Shown here: positions 18,956 to 27,972 of the stretch, in pieces
Layout: the number at the start of each line of letters is the position of its first letter
Numbering within the stretch: the first letter of the stretch is position 1
From: Candidatus Sericytochromatia bacterium
GTDB taxonomy: Bacteria; Cyanobacteriota; Sericytochromatia; UBA7694; JACMQJ01
Assembly (NCBI GenBank): GCA_026004035.1
Contig: BPII01000010.1
Location: forward strand, 1 to 64,000
Length of the DNA stretch: 64,000 bases
Direction of reading: 5' to 3'
Made by a program: the position numbers and the translations under genes
Notes under the pieces: model-generated
Databases searched by the model: none
Told to the model about the DNA's origin: nothing
Seen by the model: only the letters and a program-made list of their open reading frames with translations

Positions 18956-20467
18956 ATGGCTAATGTATTTAATTTCAAAAATAAAGACTTTCAAGATATA
19001 TATAACGAACTAGAACAAAAATATCCTAATCAACCAAAATGGTTTAAAGAATTAATAGCATCTCTTTTTGATATAATGTATTGGTATTTAGACATGGCTA
19101 TTCAAGATTTATTTCCATCTACAATGATTAGTACTAGAAATATGCAAAACTTAATAAAAATGTTTGGATATAATCTCAAATATATGTCATCAGCGTATAC
19201 AGTAGCTAAGTTAAACCTAACTAGTGTTTCAAGTGGTATTACAATACCAAAAGAAAAACTAGTATTTAGATTAAGAAGTGATACAGGGAAAAACTTAACT
19301 TTATCAGGATACCAAGATCTAATAATACCTAATGGTGTTTCAGAAATAAATGTAAATTTATTAGAGGGAGAGTTTAAATATAATGTAGAATTAGGATTTC
19401 ATGATGGTAGTCAAAATTTAGAATTTGTTTTACCTTATAGTAATATAGATGTTAATTTCTTGAAAGTTTATGTTGATGGTGTTGAATGGAGTAGAATAGA
19501 TGATCTTATAAATTCTACTCCGAGTGGAAAGCATTATCAATTTAATTTATTATCTGGAAATAGGGTATCTATACAATTTGGTGATGGGAATTTTGGCGAG
19601 ATACCTCCTGTAAATTCTTATATTACTTGTGATTTATTGCTAAGTAGCGGTGCTAGTGGTAATTTTAGAATTAATGTACCTTATACTTTAGAATTTTCAA
19701 ATTATGTTGAATATCCTATTATAGATAGGTATAACAATGTTTTATTACAAGATTTATCTGGTGGTTCTGATATAGAAAATATTATACAAGCAAAGGATTT
19801 AGCTATTTTAAACATAAGATCTTTCAATGGAGCTACAACAGAGGATTCTATAAAATCATTAGCTTTTAAATATTCTTCATCTATATATGATGTTTTAGTT
19901 TTACCAGCTTATTTTGGTCAATATTCTGTGGCGGTTGCAATAATTCCTTATGGTGGAGGATTGCCTAGTAATTCTCTTAAAGTTGCATTACAAAATTATC
20001 TTATAAGTAAATCTTTATTAGGTTTTAGTAATATTGTTGTTATAGATCCGTTTTATGTTCCTGTGAATATAAATTTACAAGTAAGTATGAGATCTGGATT
20101 TAGTTTTTCTACTTATTCTGATTGTATTAAGTTTGTATGTGCTTTGTCTGTTTGTGAAAATCAGGGAGAATATTTGCAATATTATAGATTAAGAGATTGG
20201 AATAGAATTTTTCAAGTAGCTAATACTCAATTCGGATTTAATTTAACAGATTTGTACTCTAACTATCTAATACCTGTATTTGATTATTTACTAAGGAAAG
20301 GTAGAAGAAATTTTGGTGATTCTTTTATTAAAAATGATTTGATAACAATGATATTGAATTTGAATTTTATTAATTCTGTTAATATTTTACAGCCTACTTC
20401 TGATATTTCTGGTTTAGGATTTAACGAAATAACTACATTAGGTAGTTTAAGTGTTGGTTCTATTTAA
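18956..20467 (+). CDS. baseplate protein J / gp6-like wedge
   Basis: The 503-residue product carries the gpJ signature: a strand-rich middle with 'FGDGNFGEIP', then 'GGSDIENI', followed by 'ATTEDSIKSLAFKYSS' and 'GLPSNSLKVALQNYL', corresponding to the conserved GGsD.E and A.T..Dy..lA blocks. It forms the ring of the baseplate with the gp25-like protein, encoded just upstream. The gene starts behind a GAGGG site 13 bases after the upstream stop. Confidence 0.87.
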   Translation: MANVFNFKNKDFQDIYNELEQKYPNQPKWFKELIASLFDIMYWYLDMAIQDLFPSTMISTRNMQNLIKMFGYNLKYMSSAYTVAKLNLTSVSSGITIPKEKLVFRLRSDTGKNLTLSGYQDLIIPNGVSEINVNLLEGEFKYNVELGFHDGSQNLEFVLPYSNIDVNFLKVYVDGVEWSRIDDLINSTPSGKHYQFNLLSGNRVSIQFGDGNFGEIPPVNSYITCDLLLSSGASGNFRINVPYTLEFSNYVEYPIIDRYNNVLLQDLSGGSDIENIIQAKDLAILNIRSFNGATTEDSIKSLAFKYSSSIYDVLVLPAYFGQYSVAVAIIPYGGGLPSNSLKVALQNYLISKSLLGFSNIVVIDPFYVPVNINLQVSMRSGFSFSTYSDCIKFVCALSVCENQGEYLQYYRLRDWNRIFQVANTQFGFNLTDLYSNYLIPVFDYLLRKGRRNFGDSFIKNDLITMILNLNFINSVNILQPTSDISGLGFNEITTLGSLSVGSI

Positions 20468-20496
20468 AATTTTTAATGAAAATTTCAAAAAAAGTA

Positions 20497-20529
20497 ACGA
20501 TTTTTTGTTGATTTTTGGTGTTAATAATA
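20497..20529 (+). promoter_or_regulatory. ACGATTTTTT-N11-GYGTTA promoter family, copy C
   Basis: An A run is followed by ACGATTTTTT (20497-20506), 11 bases, and GTGTTAATAATA (20518-20529). The same layout with identical spacing occurs at 32003 and 47409. The ATG at 20543 lies 13 bases further and has no Shine-Dalgarno sequence. Confidence 0.5.
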
Positions 20530-20542
20530 AAGAGTTTATTGT

Positions 20543-21295
20543 ATGTTAAAAATATTATACGATAATTTAATAGAATTTTTTCCTGTAATAATAAAAGAGT
20601 TGAAAGAAACAGATCCTGTATCATATCAGAAATGGAAAGAATTTTCTGATATTATAACAAATCTTAGGGATAGTGTGTTTCAAGATTGGAGAAACAGATC
20701 AGATATAGAAAATATTACAATATTAGACATACAAAACTTTTTTAATTTCAGAGAAGTTAATCGAACACTTTTAGATAGTTTGATAGAGATGTTTCAAGTG
20801 TATTTATATTGTAGTGAAGACGAAAATTATAAAAGAAAACAATTATTTTATAATATTATAGATAAAAAAAGGGAATGTACTTTAGAATACGTATATGAAC
20901 TTATAAATGAATGCTTAGGTAAGCCTGTTTTAATAGAAGATTATACAGATTCTTTTTTTGGCTGGGATGAAGATAACACAATAAATCCTTCCAATGGGTA
21001 TAATGTCGATTTTGAAGGTGGGAAATTTTTCAATGAGCTGGATCAATTAGCTGGTTTTAATTATTATGAATGGATAGTTGGTGCTTACGGTATTTTAGTT
21101 AACATATTAGACCCAAACAATTTCACTAACGACGAGTTAGAGATCTTATATAAAATAATTTCTGTTAATAAGGTGGCTTATATTTATGCGACAGTAGGTT
21201 ATTATGATATTTCAGGGGCTGTTTATTTAAAAATTATATATGGAAAGGATAAAAAATTATGGTTGAATCCAGGTGATCCATTGCCTTATGTATAA
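20543..21295 (+). CDS. tail protein I-like baseplate component
   Basis: This 250-residue protein follows gpJ directly, the standard position of gpI, which links the baseplate to fibres. A helical N-terminal half is followed by 'LEYVYELINECLGKPVLIEDYTDSFFGW', similar to the segment in gpI/YmfQ proteins in which a helix is followed by a short beta region. The assignment rests mostly on order and size. The start has no Shine-Dalgarno sequence, and a promoter-like element lies just upstream. Confidence 0.6.
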   Translation: MLKILYDNLIEFFPVIIKELKETDPVSYQKWKEFSDIITNLRDSVFQDWRNRSDIENITILDIQNFFNFREVNRTLLDSLIEMFQVYLYCSEDENYKRKQLFYNIIDKKRECTLEYVYELINECLGKPVLIEDYTDSFFGWDEDNTINPSNGYNVDFEGGKFFNELDQLAGFNYYEWIVGAYGILVNILDPNNFTNDELEILYKIISVNKVAYIYATVGYYDISGAVYLKIIYGKDKKLWLNPGDPLPYV

Positions 21296-21313
21296 TATTT
21301 TCAGGAGGATTTT

Positions 21314-22840
21314 ATGAATAATGTTGAGGTTTATGTTGAGGTATATAACACTTATTTTTTAATTGGAGTAGTACGTAAATTTTTTTATTTTGATATTTTA
21401 AATTACTTGAAAGAGAATTTAAGTTATTACAAACAGGGTTATCAATACACTCCTTCTTTCAAGAATGGTTCTTGGGATGGTAAAGTATATTTATTTAGTA
21501 CAATAACAACAAAGGATGAAAGATATTTTAATAAATCTTATTTTAAAATTGAAATAGGTTTTTTAGATAAGATTTTAAATTTTTTTAATGACAGAAAAAT
21601 ATTGTTTAAAGTAATAGATAAAACAAAAAAACACGAGAATATAATAAATAAAGAATTAAAGTGGGTAGGAAAAGAATTAAGGGATTATCAAAAAGAAGCT
21701 ATTAATAATTTACTGAATAACAGGATTGGGATAGTTTCTTTACCTACTGGTTCTGGAAAAATGTTGTTAGGTGCTTATTTAATTTATAGTTTAAAGTATA
21801 AAGTTGTTTTAGTTGTTAGAAATTTAGAATCTGTTATTCAAACAAAAAATGAAATAGAAGAGAGTATAGAAAATGTAAAAGTAGGGGTTTGGGTTACTAA
21901 TTATAAAGACGTAGAAAATTCTGATGTTATAATAACAACTTTTAACAGCTTAAATCAATCTATAAAATCTAAAAATGAATTATATAGAATAGTTTCTGAA
22001 TTTGATTGTATATTAGTGGATGAAGCTCATCATATATCAAATAACATTTTCAAGAAAATTATAAAGTATTTTAACTTTTATTATATTTATGGAATGACAG
22101 GTACAGCTTATAGAAATGACAAATCTGATTTAGAATTAAATGGTATTTTTGGTGATGTTGTATATAAGAAAAATGTTAAAGATTTACAGATAGATAATTT
22201 TCTTTCTGATTCAGAGATATTTTTTGTTAGGGTAGATAAATTCGAATTAGATAAAGAAAATTTTGTTAAAGATTTTCCTGGTGAAACTTATTTGACATTT
22301 TCAAGTGTTAATAAGTTAGATAGTAATAACTTGTATAAATTAGGGATAGTTTATAATAAATGTAGAAATAATATTATAAGTAATGCTTTATCTGTGTACA
22401 AAGGTAAAAAAATATTGATACTTGTAAAATATATTTATCACGGAAATCTTCTTTCTAGAATATTTAGAGTACCTTTTATATCAGGTGTTTCAAGCAAAAA
22501 GAAAAGAACAGAGATTCTAAATAAATTTAGATTTGAAAATTTAAATGTACTTATTGCAAGCACTATTTATGATGAATCTGTAAATATTCCTGAGTTAGAA
22601 GTTTTAATAAATGCAACTGGACACTCTTCTATAATTTCTCAAATACAAAGACACGGGAGGGTTATAAGAAAAACAAAAAATAAAGAAAAAGCTATTTTTA
22701 TTGATTTTTACGATGAGTTTGACAGAAGGGTTTTGAAACACACTAAGAAAAGGATTTCATCTATGGAAAAAGAAGGATTAGAGCCTATAATAATTAACAG
22801 ACTTGATAAACAAACAGATGAAATTTCTGTAATTTTTTGA
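21314..22840 (+). CDS. SF2 DNA helicase, UvsW-like
   Basis: The 508-residue protein has an N-terminal domain with 'WDGKVYLF', as in T4 UvsW, then 'LRDYQKEAI' (Q-motif region), a Walker A 'LPTGSGKM' (Lys149), DEAH near residue 236, the 'MTGTAYR' motif III, and 'QIQRHGRVIR' motif VI. UvsW-type helicases unwind R-loops and branched DNA and help recombination-dependent replication. The residue after the P-loop Lys is Met rather than Thr/Ser, which is unusual. It opens the replication block and has an AGGAGG site. Confidence 0.9.
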   Translation: MNNVEVYVEVYNTYFLIGVVRKFFYFDILNYLKENLSYYKQGYQYTPSFKNGSWDGKVYLFSTITTKDERYFNKSYFKIEIGFLDKILNFFNDRKILFKVIDKTKKHENIINKELKWVGKELRDYQKEAINNLLNNRIGIVSLPTGSGKMLLGAYLIYSLKYKVVLVVRNLESVIQTKNEIEESIENVKVGVWVTNYKDVENSDVIITTFNSLNQSIKSKNELYRIVSEFDCILVDEAHHISNNIFKKIIKYFNFYYIYGMTGTAYRNDKSDLELNGIFGDVVYKKNVKDLQIDNFLSDSEIFFVRVDKFELDKENFVKDFPGETYLTFSSVNKLDSNNLYKLGIVYNKCRNNIISNALSVYKGKKILILVKYIYHGNLLSRIFRVPFISGVSSKKKRTEILNKFRFENLNVLIASTIYDESVNIPELEVLINATGHSSIISQIQRHGRVIRKTKNKEKAIFIDFYDEFDRRVLKHTKKRISSMEKEGLEPIIINRLDKQTDEISVIF

Positions 22841-22870
22841 AAAAATCTGTCTTATTTATAGAAAAATTGT

Positions 22871-22898
22871 TTGACAATCGATTTATAGTTTATAATTT
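22871..22898 (+). promoter_or_regulatory. sigma-70-like promoter of the replication block
   Basis: TTGACA (22871-22876) is followed after 16 bases by TAATTT (22893-22898); an overlapping TATAAT (22891-22896) would give a 14-base spacer. An AGAGG site and the ATG at 22916 follow. Confidence 0.5.
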
Positions 22899-22915
22899 GT
22901 TTTTAGAGGTTGTTT

Positions 22916-23638
22916 ATGAAAGTTAAGGAAGTTAGGTTAGGCAGATCAGTTAATCAGAAAGATTTTGTTTTTTATATTTTAAATAAATTTTATTATGATT
23001 ATTTCAAAATGACTTTTAATCCTGAAAGATTGTATCCTCGAAAATTGCAAAAGAAAAATGGAAACGATTTTGATTTATCTTTTTTAGTTAAAGAAATTTT
23101 CAAGATTCTTAAAGAAAACAAAATAATTAAAGCAAAATCTCATAATGTTTACAGAATAGGTAGGTTATTTACAGATTTTTTATATTGGTGTTTTTTTAAG
23201 TTGGATATTTTTAGTAAATTTTCTATTGAAGAGAAATTAAGATTTATAGTGAAATCTGTTGTTTTATTGAATGATATAGTATACAGGTATGTTACAGCTA
23301 AGAATATCGAGTTTAAACCTAATAATCCCGTAATGTCTTATCCTAAATATTGGTTTGTTATAAATTTGAGGTTTATAAAAATTTATATTGATAGATTTAA
23401 AGATGAGTTAAGTAATGTAAATTCTATTGAGTTAAAGAGAATTATGAAAAACGAAATATCCTTTCAAGATAGTGATTTAGAAAAATTTAATAAAGTAATG
23501 GAATATCTAGTAGATAATTATTATGTAAATAAAGATTTTAATGCTTATGAGAATATAAATTCATGGTTTTTTGTTATATTTAATAATATGAATATTTTTG
23601 ATATAGAGGGTTTTAGAAAATTTAGAGGAAATATTTGA
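22916..23638 (+). CDS. hypothetical protein of the replication block
   Basis: I chose the ATG at 22916, which is 7 bases after AGAGG; an in-frame TTG two codons earlier is less likely. The 240-residue protein is basic and mostly helical, with no motif I recognise. Its stop overlaps the ribosome site of the next gene, so it is part of an operon leading into the helicase and primase genes. A replication-accessory role is inferred from context only. Confidence 0.75.
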   Translation: MKVKEVRLGRSVNQKDFVFYILNKFYYDYFKMTFNPERLYPRKLQKKNGNDFDLSFLVKEIFKILKENKIIKAKSHNVYRIGRLFTDFLYWCFFKLDIFSKFSIEEKLRFIVKSVVLLNDIVYRYVTAKNIEFKPNNPVMSYPKYWFVINLRFIKIYIDRFKDELSNVNSIELKRIMKNEISFQDSDLEKFNKVMEYLVDNYYVNKDFNAYENINSWFFVIFNNMNIFDIEGFRKFRGNI

Positions 23639-23649
23639 AGGAGTTTTTT

Positions 23650-23997
23650 ATGGGATTAGGGAATTTTATTAAACCAGAATATAATGATGGTGGTAAAAAA
23701 CAAAAAAGGAATGAGTCGGAAGAATTAAAAAAATTAAAAGATAAATGGGTAAGGGCTTATAGTTTAATAACAGGCAGGGTTACAATTTTGAGCAACGCTG
23801 AGATAAGTATCTTGAAGAGGTTATTAAGGATGTATACATATGAGGAAATTTCAAGAATGATGGAATACTATTTTAGAAATTACAGAAATTTACCTTTTAT
23901 AAAGAGTAAAGAAATTCCAAAGATTAGGCTTTTATATTATTATAGAGATGATTTTTATGAAAGACTAAAAAACGAAGGAGGTTTTTATGGAAAATAA
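23650..23997 (+). CDS. hypothetical basic protein, possible helicase-loader-type
   Basis: The start is the ATG at 23650, eight bases after AAGGAG. The 115-residue product is rich in Lys and Arg in its first third, then has a helix pair with 'SILKRLLRMYTYEEISRMM' and 'YRNLPFIKSKEIPKIRLLYY'. This resembles small phage replication adaptors, but I cannot assign a family. The end overlaps the next start, suggesting translational coupling. Confidence 0.7.
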   Translation: MGLGNFIKPEYNDGGKKQKRNESEELKKLKDKWVRAYSLITGRVTILSNAEISILKRLLRMYTYEEISRMMEYYFRNYRNLPFIKSKEIPKIRLLYYYRDDFYERLKNEGGFYGK

Positions 23998-24601
23998 TTT
24001 ATATGATTGGTATTTAGAGCAAATAAAAGATATAATGTATAATATTAGAGCTATTGATCTTGAAAATGTTTTAAATAAAAAATTTATTAGAAATTTATAT
24101 GAAAAACACAAAGTTATAGAAGAGAGAGAAAATCCTTATATTAAAGGAAAAGTAGATTATTATGAATATGCGGATGAGATGTTTTTTATTGAACCTCTTG
24201 AAGAGGTTTTTAGAATTAGCAAAAAGTATAAATTAGAAGTACTTTCTTTTTTAAAAGATTCTATAGAGAATGGAAAATCTTATTTTATTTATTGTGGTGT
24301 TAGTGATTTAAATGACATTATTGATTTAATAAATAATTTATCTGTTGTTTTATATGTTATAACTAAAAACGTATCTATTATAGATAGTTTAGATTATTCT
24401 AATAATATAAGAAATTATTGTATTACTACTTATAATATTTTAGAAAAATATTTACAGAATAAGTATATTACGATAGAGTATTTCAAGGAATCTTGTTTAC
24501 TAAAGGGTATAACTTGTATTGTGATAACTGATAGAGAGGGACATAAAGAATTAAGAAAGGAAAATGTAGATAGCGAATTAAGTAAAATATTTAGTGATTA
24601 G
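23987..24601 (+). CDS. hypothetical protein before the replicative helicase
   Basis: The 204-residue protein starts within the end of the previous gene and ends 14 bases before the helicase gene. It has a helical N-terminal half and a later alternating strand/helix pattern ('SYFIYCGVSD', 'VVLYVITKN', 'ITCIVITDREG') like a nucleotide-binding fold without a P-loop. Such a protein could be a degenerate ATPase helping the helicase; that is speculative. Confidence 0.7.
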   Translation: MENNLYDWYLEQIKDIMYNIRAIDLENVLNKKFIRNLYEKHKVIEERENPYIKGKVDYYEYADEMFFIEPLEEVFRISKKYKLEVLSFLKDSIENGKSYFIYCGVSDLNDIIDLINNLSVVLYVITKNVSIIDSLDYSNNIRNYCITTYNILEKYLQNKYITIEYFKESCLLKGITCIVITDREGHKELRKENVDSELSKIFSD

Positions 24602-24615
24602 TTAGGGAGGGTATT

Positions 24616-26673
24616 ATGATTTATGTTTTATTAGATTTATTTTTTAAGTTATCCTTAATGGATAAAGATATTTTTATAAAATATTATTCTATAATAAAAA
24701 ATCAAAATTTAGACAATTCCTGTAAATCTTTATTCAGAAAAATAGATAACTATATGTCTAAATATTTAAGAGTTCCAACTTATGATTTTTTTATTGATAT
24801 AGTAGAGGAGTTAAAAAGAAAGAATAATTCTTTTGAATATAATATTAAGAGATATGAAGAGCCATTACAATATTATTATGAGAAGTTTGTTCAAAAGTGC
24901 AAAATTTACTATAAAGAACAAATTTCAAGATTCTTATTAGAAGATAACAATGAAGATATAAACATTTTATTGAATAAGTATAATAGATTAATTAAGGATC
25001 TAGATTTTGAATCTACTGATATTTTTGTAAAAGGAGATATTGATAATTTTATAGAAGAGTTTAAAAAAATTAGGGATAGTGGAGATGAAGGTTTAATACC
25101 GACAGGATTTAATATAATAGATAGTTTTTCTGGTGGAATTCAACGTGGGGATTATATATTGTTTGTTTCTAGACCTCAGAGTTTCAAAACCTGGATAATG
25201 TGTCAATTAGCTATTAATTTTTCAAGAATCATAAGAGGAGGAAAGATATTATTCTTTTCTAAGGAAATGAGTAAGGTTCAAATATTGAAAAGGTTGATAG
25301 CGATAGCGGGGAATATAAATTATGAAAGTATAAAAAGGCATAGATTGAATGATAATAGATTAATAGAGTTAAAGGAAAGTATTATAAATACTTTAGATAG
25401 TGAAATTATAATTGTAGGTAAAGAGCAAGATATAGAGTATAATCCTTTATATGTTAGAAATAAAATTGTTGAGTATAATCCTGATGTTGTAATAATAGAT
25501 GGATTGTATTTATTTGCAAAATCTGACGAGTGGGAAAATCATAGTAAAATTTCAAGAGTGTTTAGAGATATAAGTTTAACTTATAATGTTCCAATAATAG
25601 GAACCTTACAATTTTCAAGAAGGGGATTAGGTAGAGGAAATGTAGCGTATTCTGATTCATATGAGCAGGATGCTAGTATGTTTATTGGTATGGAAAGACA
25701 GCAGGATGATAATGGTAATTTAACTAATGAAGTAAATTTAAGTATTTTAAAGATACGTGATGGTAAGGTTGATGTTAAATCAAAAATAGTTGCCGATTTT
25801 GAGAATACTATATTTAAAGAAATGGCAATAACTGACATCAGTAGTCCAGTTAAAATTAAAAAAGTCGATTCTATTTCAAGGAATAATTCTAGTGCAAAAA
25901 TAGAAATTTTGAAGGATTCTATAAAAAGATATTTTGCTAATAGGGTAGATTCTGATATTAAAAAAGATGAAATTAGAGATATAGTGTTAAGGGATTTAGG
26001 TAAAGATGTTCAAGTGATTACAGGAAAAGATGGATTGGTTGGTCATTTAAGTAGAAATAGAGATGATAAATTTTATTATTTTCAAGTTGGTAGTTATATG
26101 TTTAGAATTTATAGTTCAGATAAAATGTATGTGAATTTTTATAAAGTGGATTATAAATTAGAAGTTGATCCTTTATATGTTGATTTTGCTTTAGATTTTA
26201 CTAATTTTTCTGAATCTATGATAAATCAGTTCTTGAAATCTTGTACTAAATATTTTTATAGAGGTAGTGAAAGTTTAGATAAGGTAATGGATATATTAAA
26301 TAGGGATAAAAGATATTCGTTTAATGATTTATCTATTGAATTATTAGAGAATTACTTAAAGAAAGTTTTTGAGTTTCAAGATCCTATAACTAATATTTTG
26401 ATACTTATAAAAGGAAATATGAATCATATCTTGTTTCAAGATATAGAAAATTCTTATTTAAGAGAAACTTTACAAGACATGAGATATAATAGTATAATGA
26501 AGTATTATACTCTTAATATATTTTATGATTATAATTTTGAGACTAATACTTTTGAATTAAAGAACGAGTTCAAAGTAGAAATGAAAGGTCTTTATTTAGA
26601 TGAAACAGAAAAAGAATTGCTAAACCAATTAGAAGATTCTGATTTATTTAATCATTTAGTTTTTAAGAGATAG
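24616..26673 (+). CDS. replicative DNA helicase, DnaB/gp41-like
   Basis: The 685-residue protein has an N-terminal helical domain, then the RecA-type motor: 'IPTGFNIIDSFSGGIQRGD' leads into a Walker A region 'SRPQSFKTW' (Lys191, Thr192), with Walker B 'DVVIIDGLYLF' and 'PIIGTLQFSRRG' (motif H4 region). The Gly before the P-loop Lys is replaced by Phe, which is rare. About 280 residues follow the motor with no clear family, much longer than usual DnaB. It would unwind the fork with the primase encoded 4 bases downstream. Confidence 0.85.
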   Translation: MIYVLLDLFFKLSLMDKDIFIKYYSIIKNQNLDNSCKSLFRKIDNYMSKYLRVPTYDFFIDIVEELKRKNNSFEYNIKRYEEPLQYYYEKFVQKCKIYYKEQISRFLLEDNNEDINILLNKYNRLIKDLDFESTDIFVKGDIDNFIEEFKKIRDSGDEGLIPTGFNIIDSFSGGIQRGDYILFVSRPQSFKTWIMCQLAINFSRIIRGGKILFFSKEMSKVQILKRLIAIAGNINYESIKRHRLNDNRLIELKESIINTLDSEIIIVGKEQDIEYNPLYVRNKIVEYNPDVVIIDGLYLFAKSDEWENHSKISRVFRDISLTYNVPIIGTLQFSRRGLGRGNVAYSDSYEQDASMFIGMERQQDDNGNLTNEVNLSILKIRDGKVDVKSKIVADFENTIFKEMAITDISSPVKIKKVDSISRNNSSAKIEILKDSIKRYFANRVDSDIKKDEIRDIVLRDLGKDVQVITGKDGLVGHLSRNRDDKFYYFQVGSYMFRIYSSDKMYVNFYKVDYKLEVDPLYVDFALDFTNFSESMINQFLKSCTKYFYRGSESLDKVMDILNRDKRYSFNDLSIELLENYLKKVFEFQDPITNILILIKGNMNHILFQDIENSYLRETLQDMRYNSIMKYYTLNIFYDYNFETNTFELKNEFKVEMKGLYLDETEKELLNQLEDSDLFNHLVFKR

Positions 26674-26676
26674 TTT

Positions 26677-27627
26677 ATGATAAACATATATAGAGTTGCT
26701 GAGGATTTGGGTTTAAAAGCTAAAAATAATGGTAAAATATATATAAATTCTGATGGTACACAGGCTTTTTTCTTATGTCCGTTTCCTCATTATGATAAGC
26801 AAGGGAATATTTATTTTGAGAAGACTCCTTCTTTTACTATAAATCTTGAAAGTGGAAAGTTTTTTTGTTTTTCCTGTGGAGAGAAAGGAACTTCTATAAA
26901 AGAATTATACTATAAGTTAGATAAGAATTATAATGCGGAAGCAGTTGATTGTGGTATTAATTATAATAAGAATAGTAAAAATAATGACTTGTATTTCAAG
27001 ATATTAGAGAGTATGAAAAATAAAGATTATGATTTAATAATAGATTTTTTAAAATTTAGAGGTATAAATGTAGATAAAGGATTTATTGATTTTTATAAGA
27101 TAACTACAATAAAAACTGAGGATTTTTATTTTTTATGCATAACTTGTAATCCCAATGTCGAAAATGATGAATTGTTTTTATTTATTTGTAGAAAATTTAA
27201 ATATTATAATGGAAAATTTGAAACAAATGTCAGTCCTAAGTACTATAATATTAAATATAAAGGTGATTTTTTATTTCCTGCTAATTTAGATAATGTGAAG
27301 TATTTATATGGGGATTATATTTTTTTAGTTGAAAGTATATTTGATTCTTTAAAATTAAATTCTATGAGAATTAAAAATTTATGTACATTAGGGGCTAACG
27401 TGAAGGATAACTTTATAGATTTTTTTATTGGTTATAGATATTTTGTAAGGAAATACGTTTTAATACCACAAAATGATAAAGCTGGTCAGGAATGGCTTGA
27501 ACAGATTTCTAGTAGCTTTGATAAAAACAATATAAGATATTCTATTTTAAATTTACCTGATGGGTATAAAGATTTATGTGAAGTTAATAATGATAGTGTT
27601 TATAAATTATTAGAAGATTATTTATAA
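26677..27627 (+). CDS. DNA primase, DnaG-type (zinc finger plus TOPRIM)
   Basis: The 316-residue product has a CHC2 zinc finger: 'CPFPHYD' near residue 30, 'TPSFTIN', then 'FFCFSCGEKGT' near residue 65. The TOPRIM part shows 'FLVESIFDSLKL' (acidic motif) and 'LIPQNDKAGQ' near residue 270, where the usual D-x-D is N-D. It is shorter than DnaG and lacks the helicase-binding C-terminal domain. It follows the helicase gene closely, matching T4 gp41/gp61 and T7 gp4 logic. Confidence 0.88.
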   Translation: MINIYRVAEDLGLKAKNNGKIYINSDGTQAFFLCPFPHYDKQGNIYFEKTPSFTINLESGKFFCFSCGEKGTSIKELYYKLDKNYNAEAVDCGINYNKNSKNNDLYFKILESMKNKDYDLIIDFLKFRGINVDKGFIDFYKITTIKTEDFYFLCITCNPNVENDELFLFICRKFKYYNGKFETNVSPKYYNIKYKGDFLFPANLDNVKYLYGDYIFLVESIFDSLKLNSMRIKNLCTLGANVKDNFIDFFIGYRYFVRKYVLIPQNDKAGQEWLEQISSSFDKNNIRYSILNLPDGYKDLCEVNNDSVYKLLEDYL

Positions 27628-27646
27628 TTAGTAAAGAGGTTTATAT

Positions 27647-27955
27647 ATGGGAAATTTTAATTTAAAAAGCGACATTTCAATTTCTTATTGTGATAGTGGT
27701 GATAAAACGTTTATCTTAGTTAAGATAGGTAAGAATAATTTAAAATTTAAAGAGAATTTCAAGGAAAAAGTTGGATTAAAAGAAGGATATTATTACGTTA
27801 AAAAGGTTTCTAAGATTGGTCTTGAAAGTGATTATTATATAGAATTAGTTTCTTTATTTGAACAATCTAATATTATAAGCGTTAGATTATCTGATTTAAT
27901 TAAAGAATTTTTGGGATTATTTTATTTTGATTTAGAGATTGAAATTGAAAATTAA
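27647..27955 (+). CDS. hypothetical small protein between primase and polymerase
   Basis: This 102-residue protein has a GAGG ribosome site. Its predicted strands ('ISISYCDSG', 'TFILVKIG', 'YYYVKKVSKI', 'DYYIELVSL') suggest a small beta barrel, possibly OB- or SH3-like, followed by an acidic C-terminal end. A nucleic-acid-binding role would fit the neighbours, but I see no diagnostic motif. Confidence 0.65.
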   Translation: MGNFNLKSDISISYCDSGDKTFILVKIGKNNLKFKENFKEKVGLKEGYYYVKKVSKIGLESDYYIELVSLFEQSNIISVRLSDLIKEFLGLFYFDLEIEIEN

Positions 27956-27972
27956 ATTTTTAGGAGTTAATT